From Desulfobacterales bacterium HSG17 (GTDB lineage: Bacteria; Desulfobacterota; Desulfobacteria; Desulfobacterales; Desulfococcaceae), in NCBI GenBank assembly GCA_030377945.1, contig JAUCGD010000126.1, positions 1 through 8,498 of the forward strand: a stretch of 8,498 nt of DNA. The letters run 5' to 3'. A model generated the notes under the pieces. That model was not told where the DNA came from. It made no database searches and saw nothing but the letters and a program-made list of their open reading frames with translations. The position numbers and the translations under genes are program-made. This document shows, piece by piece, positions 7,235 through 8,498 of the stretch. Positions within the stretch are counted from its first letter, which is position 1; every line of letters starts with the position of its first letter.

Positions 7235-7590
7235 ATTACGAAACGATTGGTAAAAAAGCCCGTGAAAACAGAATCAATCACGTCGATGAAACATCTTGGT
7301 TTCAAAACGGTGCTCTCAATTGGTTATGGGTCCTGGCAAACTGTAATGTCGCCTATTTCATGATTCATACGAACCCAACAAACAATCATGCCGAAAGAAT
7401 GCTTCGATATGGTGTCTTATGGAGAAAACGAAGCAAGGGCACTCAAAGTGAAAAAGGCAATCGTTGGGTGGAACGAATTCTCTCCTTTAAGCAGACCTGG
7501 CACATACGTTCCTTACCATCTTTTCCATTAATAGTGACTGCAATAGATTCATTTTTCAAAGAGCAAAAGCCAGATTTATCCTGGATCTAA
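7201..7590 (+). pseudogene. IS66-family transposase relic with internal deletion
   Basis: The frame from 7201 reads VFDRASEALQPYYETIGKKA, typical of the central IS66 transposase (PF03050). NHVDETSWFQ follows, carrying the first DDE aspartate (codon 7285-7287). After NCNVAYFMIHTN the reading jumps straight to PTNNHAERMLR, with the catalytic glutamate at 7393-7395. It then runs intact through GVLWRKRSKGTQSEKGNRWVERIL to the family-typical end EQKPDLSWI. In complete members roughly 100 or more residues separate these blocks, including the second aspartate (SDGYGVY region). Here they are deleted in frame at about 7369-7378. The N-terminal part before 7201 is also missing, with an in-frame stop at 7198-7200. 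The product cannot be an active transposase. The ATG at 7360 is internal to the relic, not a gene start. Confidence 0.88.
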
Positions 7591-7616
7591 ATTAAGTCAT
7601 TACCCTGTGATCGTGT

Positions 7617-7681
7617 ACAATTGTATAACAGGGGCGCTTATCAGGATTAAAGTTATAATCTGATGCCCCCTATTATATTGT
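7617..7681. repeat. Long imperfect hairpin between convergent frames
   Basis: An inverted repeat of about 24 pairs closes a 6-base loop (7650-7655). The inner stem is ATCAG-G-ATTA (7640-7649) with TAATCTGAT (7656-7664), with G7645 bulged. The next stem is GGGGC (7631-7635) with GCCCC (7665-7669), with GCTT (7636-7639) unpaired. The outer stem is TATAA (7624-7628) with TTATA (7673-7677), and ACAA (7617-7620) with TTGT (7678-7681). It sits 26 bases after the IS66 relic stop and about 50 bases past the stop of the - strand gene. It could be a bidirectional terminator, although no clean U-tract follows, or a mobile-element end or REP-like unit. Confidence 0.6.
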
Positions 7682-7682
7682 C

Positions 7683-7705
7683 TTGGTCCGACCCCAGTTG
7701 ACCAA
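7683..7705. repeat. Short inverted repeat TTGGTC/GACCAA
   Basis: TTGGTC (7683-7688) and GACCAA (7700-7705) are perfect 6-bp inverted copies around an 11-base loop (CGACCCCAGTT). They begin one base after the long hairpin. This is a possible small REP-type palindrome or part of the transcript-end structure of the - strand gene; evidence for either is weak. The remaining bases to 7732 show nothing else. Confidence 0.4.
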
Positions 7706-7732
7706 TTTGCATCCCCAAGATTTGCCCCGGAT

Positions 7733-8452
7733 CTACTCAACCTTCGCTATGTAGATTCCATTCACGTCCATTTTGTCCTGGAGCGGATTTTCAAACTCAA
7801 CGATATGTCCATCAACCTGATCAAACACATTGGACAGTATGGCAAGGAATTCCTTGTCCGGCGCATCATTAGACCACAACCCGAACACCCCTCCCGGTTT
7901 GAGGAACGCTCGTAAGCGCATTATCCCATCCTCCGAATAGAGGTCGGCATGACTATGATTAAGCAATGAGTACGGAGTGTGGTCAATATCGAGAAGTATG
8001 GCGTCGAACAAGTACCCCGGTTCATCCGGGTTAAAGCCGTCACCTCGAGCAAGCTTGAAGAAATCCTCATGGTAATAACGGCATCGTGAATCATTCGAAA
8101 GCAGTGCTCCATTGGGAACAAGCTTCCGCTGATGCCAATCAATCACAGCCGCCAGAGCCTCCACCACAACCATGCGTGCAACCTTGTCATATTTCATGAC
8201 GGCCTTTGCGGTATAACCCAAACCCAATCCCCCTACAACGATATCCCAGCCTTCACCCGTAAGCTCTGCCAACCCAAGATCGGTCAGCGCAACTTCTCCT
8301 TCATAAAACAGCGACGACATGAGGAAATCATCATTAAGTTTCACCTCAAATATCTCACGCCCACCCATTCCCAACAGCCGGCGACGCCTTAAAATTAATT
8401 CACCAAGGGCTGTTTCCCGGTAATCCAGTTCTTTAAAGTTCACGCCTGTCAT
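7733..8452 (-). CDS. Spermidine-synthase-like class I SAM-fold protein
   Basis: This 239-residue soluble protein has the Rossmann fold of SAM-dependent methyltransferases, closest in look to spermidine-synthase-like proteins. The SAM-site glycine-rich motif is IVVGGLGLGYTAKAV (71-85). The acidic end of strand 2 is VVVEAL (E98), and an HEDFF segment lies near 128-132. The post-strand-4 motif is LLDIDHTP (153-160), and LKPGGVFGLWS (185-195) is the usual strand-5 region. Genuine aminopropyltransferases normally have a GGGDG-type loop and a DSSDP-like catalytic segment. Here these read GGLGLG and DIDHTP, so polyamine synthesis should not be assumed; methyl transfer to an unknown substrate is equally possible. 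The start (NFKELDYRETALGELILRRR region) has AAGG only two bases upstream. The gene converges on the IS66 relic. Confidence 0.85.
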   Translation of the reverse strand: MTGVNFKELDYRETALGELILRRRRLLGMGGREIFEVKLNDDFLMSSLFYEGEVALTDLGLAELTGEGWDIVVGGLGLGYTAKAVMKYDKVARMVVVEALAAVIDWHQRKLVPNGALLSNDSRCRYYHEDFFKLARGDGFNPDEPGYLFDAILLDIDHTPYSLLNHSHADLYSEDGIMRLRAFLKPGGVFGLWSNDAPDKEFLAILSNVFDQVDGHIVEFENPLQDKMDVNGIYIAKVE

Positions 8453-8454
8453 CC

Positions 8455-8498
8455 TTATTTCCCAATGGCTTTTTTCTTCGATGTCCCGGTTTGACCAG
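8455..8498 (-). CDS. Possible 3' end of an upstream gene
   Basis: On the - strand one frame from the window edge reads GQTGTSKKKAIGK and stops at TAA (8457-8455), two bases before the ATG at 8452. A lysine-rich tail ending just before the next start looks like an operon junction. With only 13 codons visible this is weak, and no function can be suggested. Confidence 0.3.
   Translation of the reverse strand, partial: GQTGTSKKKAIGK

Noticed and set aside
7360..7590. A separate 76-residue gene starting at ATG 7360
   Set aside because: The IS66 reading continues upstream in the same frame to 7201, so this ATG is internal to the transposase relic.
7630..7671. tRNA or other small structured RNA gene in the hairpin region
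   Set aside because: The fold is a single long stem-loop without cloverleaf arms, T-loop or anticodon signature.
8132..8392. + strand 86-codon frame over the SAM-fold gene
   Set aside because: It is antisense to a gene with clear SAM-fold motifs, and its own translation has no recognisable feature.
1..8498. A novel defence, secretion or biosynthetic system
   Set aside because: All full-length genes belong to known metabolic families. The only mobile-element sequence is a dead IS66 relic, and nothing else forms a coherent unknown cluster.

Overview
The window looks like a chromosomal piece of an anaerobic Desulfobacterota (deltaproteobacterial) genome. The evidence is the two-subunit glycine decarboxylase (separate GcvPA and GcvPB), the tight lipB-lipA linkage, the IS66-type transposase relic and the short TTCAGCCT-type intergenic repeats. 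This placement is an inference from gene content; no rRNA or other phylogenetic marker is present.

Region 1 (1-5355, + strand) is one compact, translationally coupled operon: gcvH (5' end cut by the window), gcvPA, gcvPB, lipB, lipA and a double-ACT-domain GcvR-like gene. Three junctions are ATGA start/stop overlaps and the other two gaps are 3 bases. The genes form one biochemical unit. GcvPA/GcvPB decarboxylate glycine and pass the aminomethyl group to the lipoyl arm of GcvH. LipB places octanoate on the GcvH lysine, and LipA inserts the two sulfurs that make it lipoate. The terminal ACT-domain protein is the natural candidate for glycine sensing or regulation. gcvT probably lies just upstream, outside the window; the dihydrolipoyl dehydrogenase is not here.

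Region 2 (5356-5560) is a non-coding gap. It holds G-rich runs at the end of the operon and a cluster of degenerate TTCAGCCT repeats. Region 3 (5561-6811, + strand) encodes a PLP-dependent enzyme of the Cys/Met metabolism (trans-sulfuration) family with its own strong ribosome binding site.

Region 4 (6812-7732) is AT-richer and rearranged. It contains a probable 5'-truncated gene fragment on the - strand (6830 to about 7200). This abuts an IS66 transposase relic on the + strand (about 7201-7590) that has lost its N-terminal part and its middle, including the second catalytic Asp. Two inverted repeats follow: a long imperfect hairpin (7617-7681) and a short one (7683-7705).

Region 5 (7733-8498, - strand) carries a spermidine-synthase-like SAM-fold protein and, at the edge, possibly the last codons of an upstream gene.

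I see no convincing previously undescribed system. The points most worth a second look are the self-contained GcvH lipoylation operon with a GcvR-like sensor, the repeat/G-rich spacer, the internally deleted IS66 relic with its junction, and the long hairpin between convergent reading frames.
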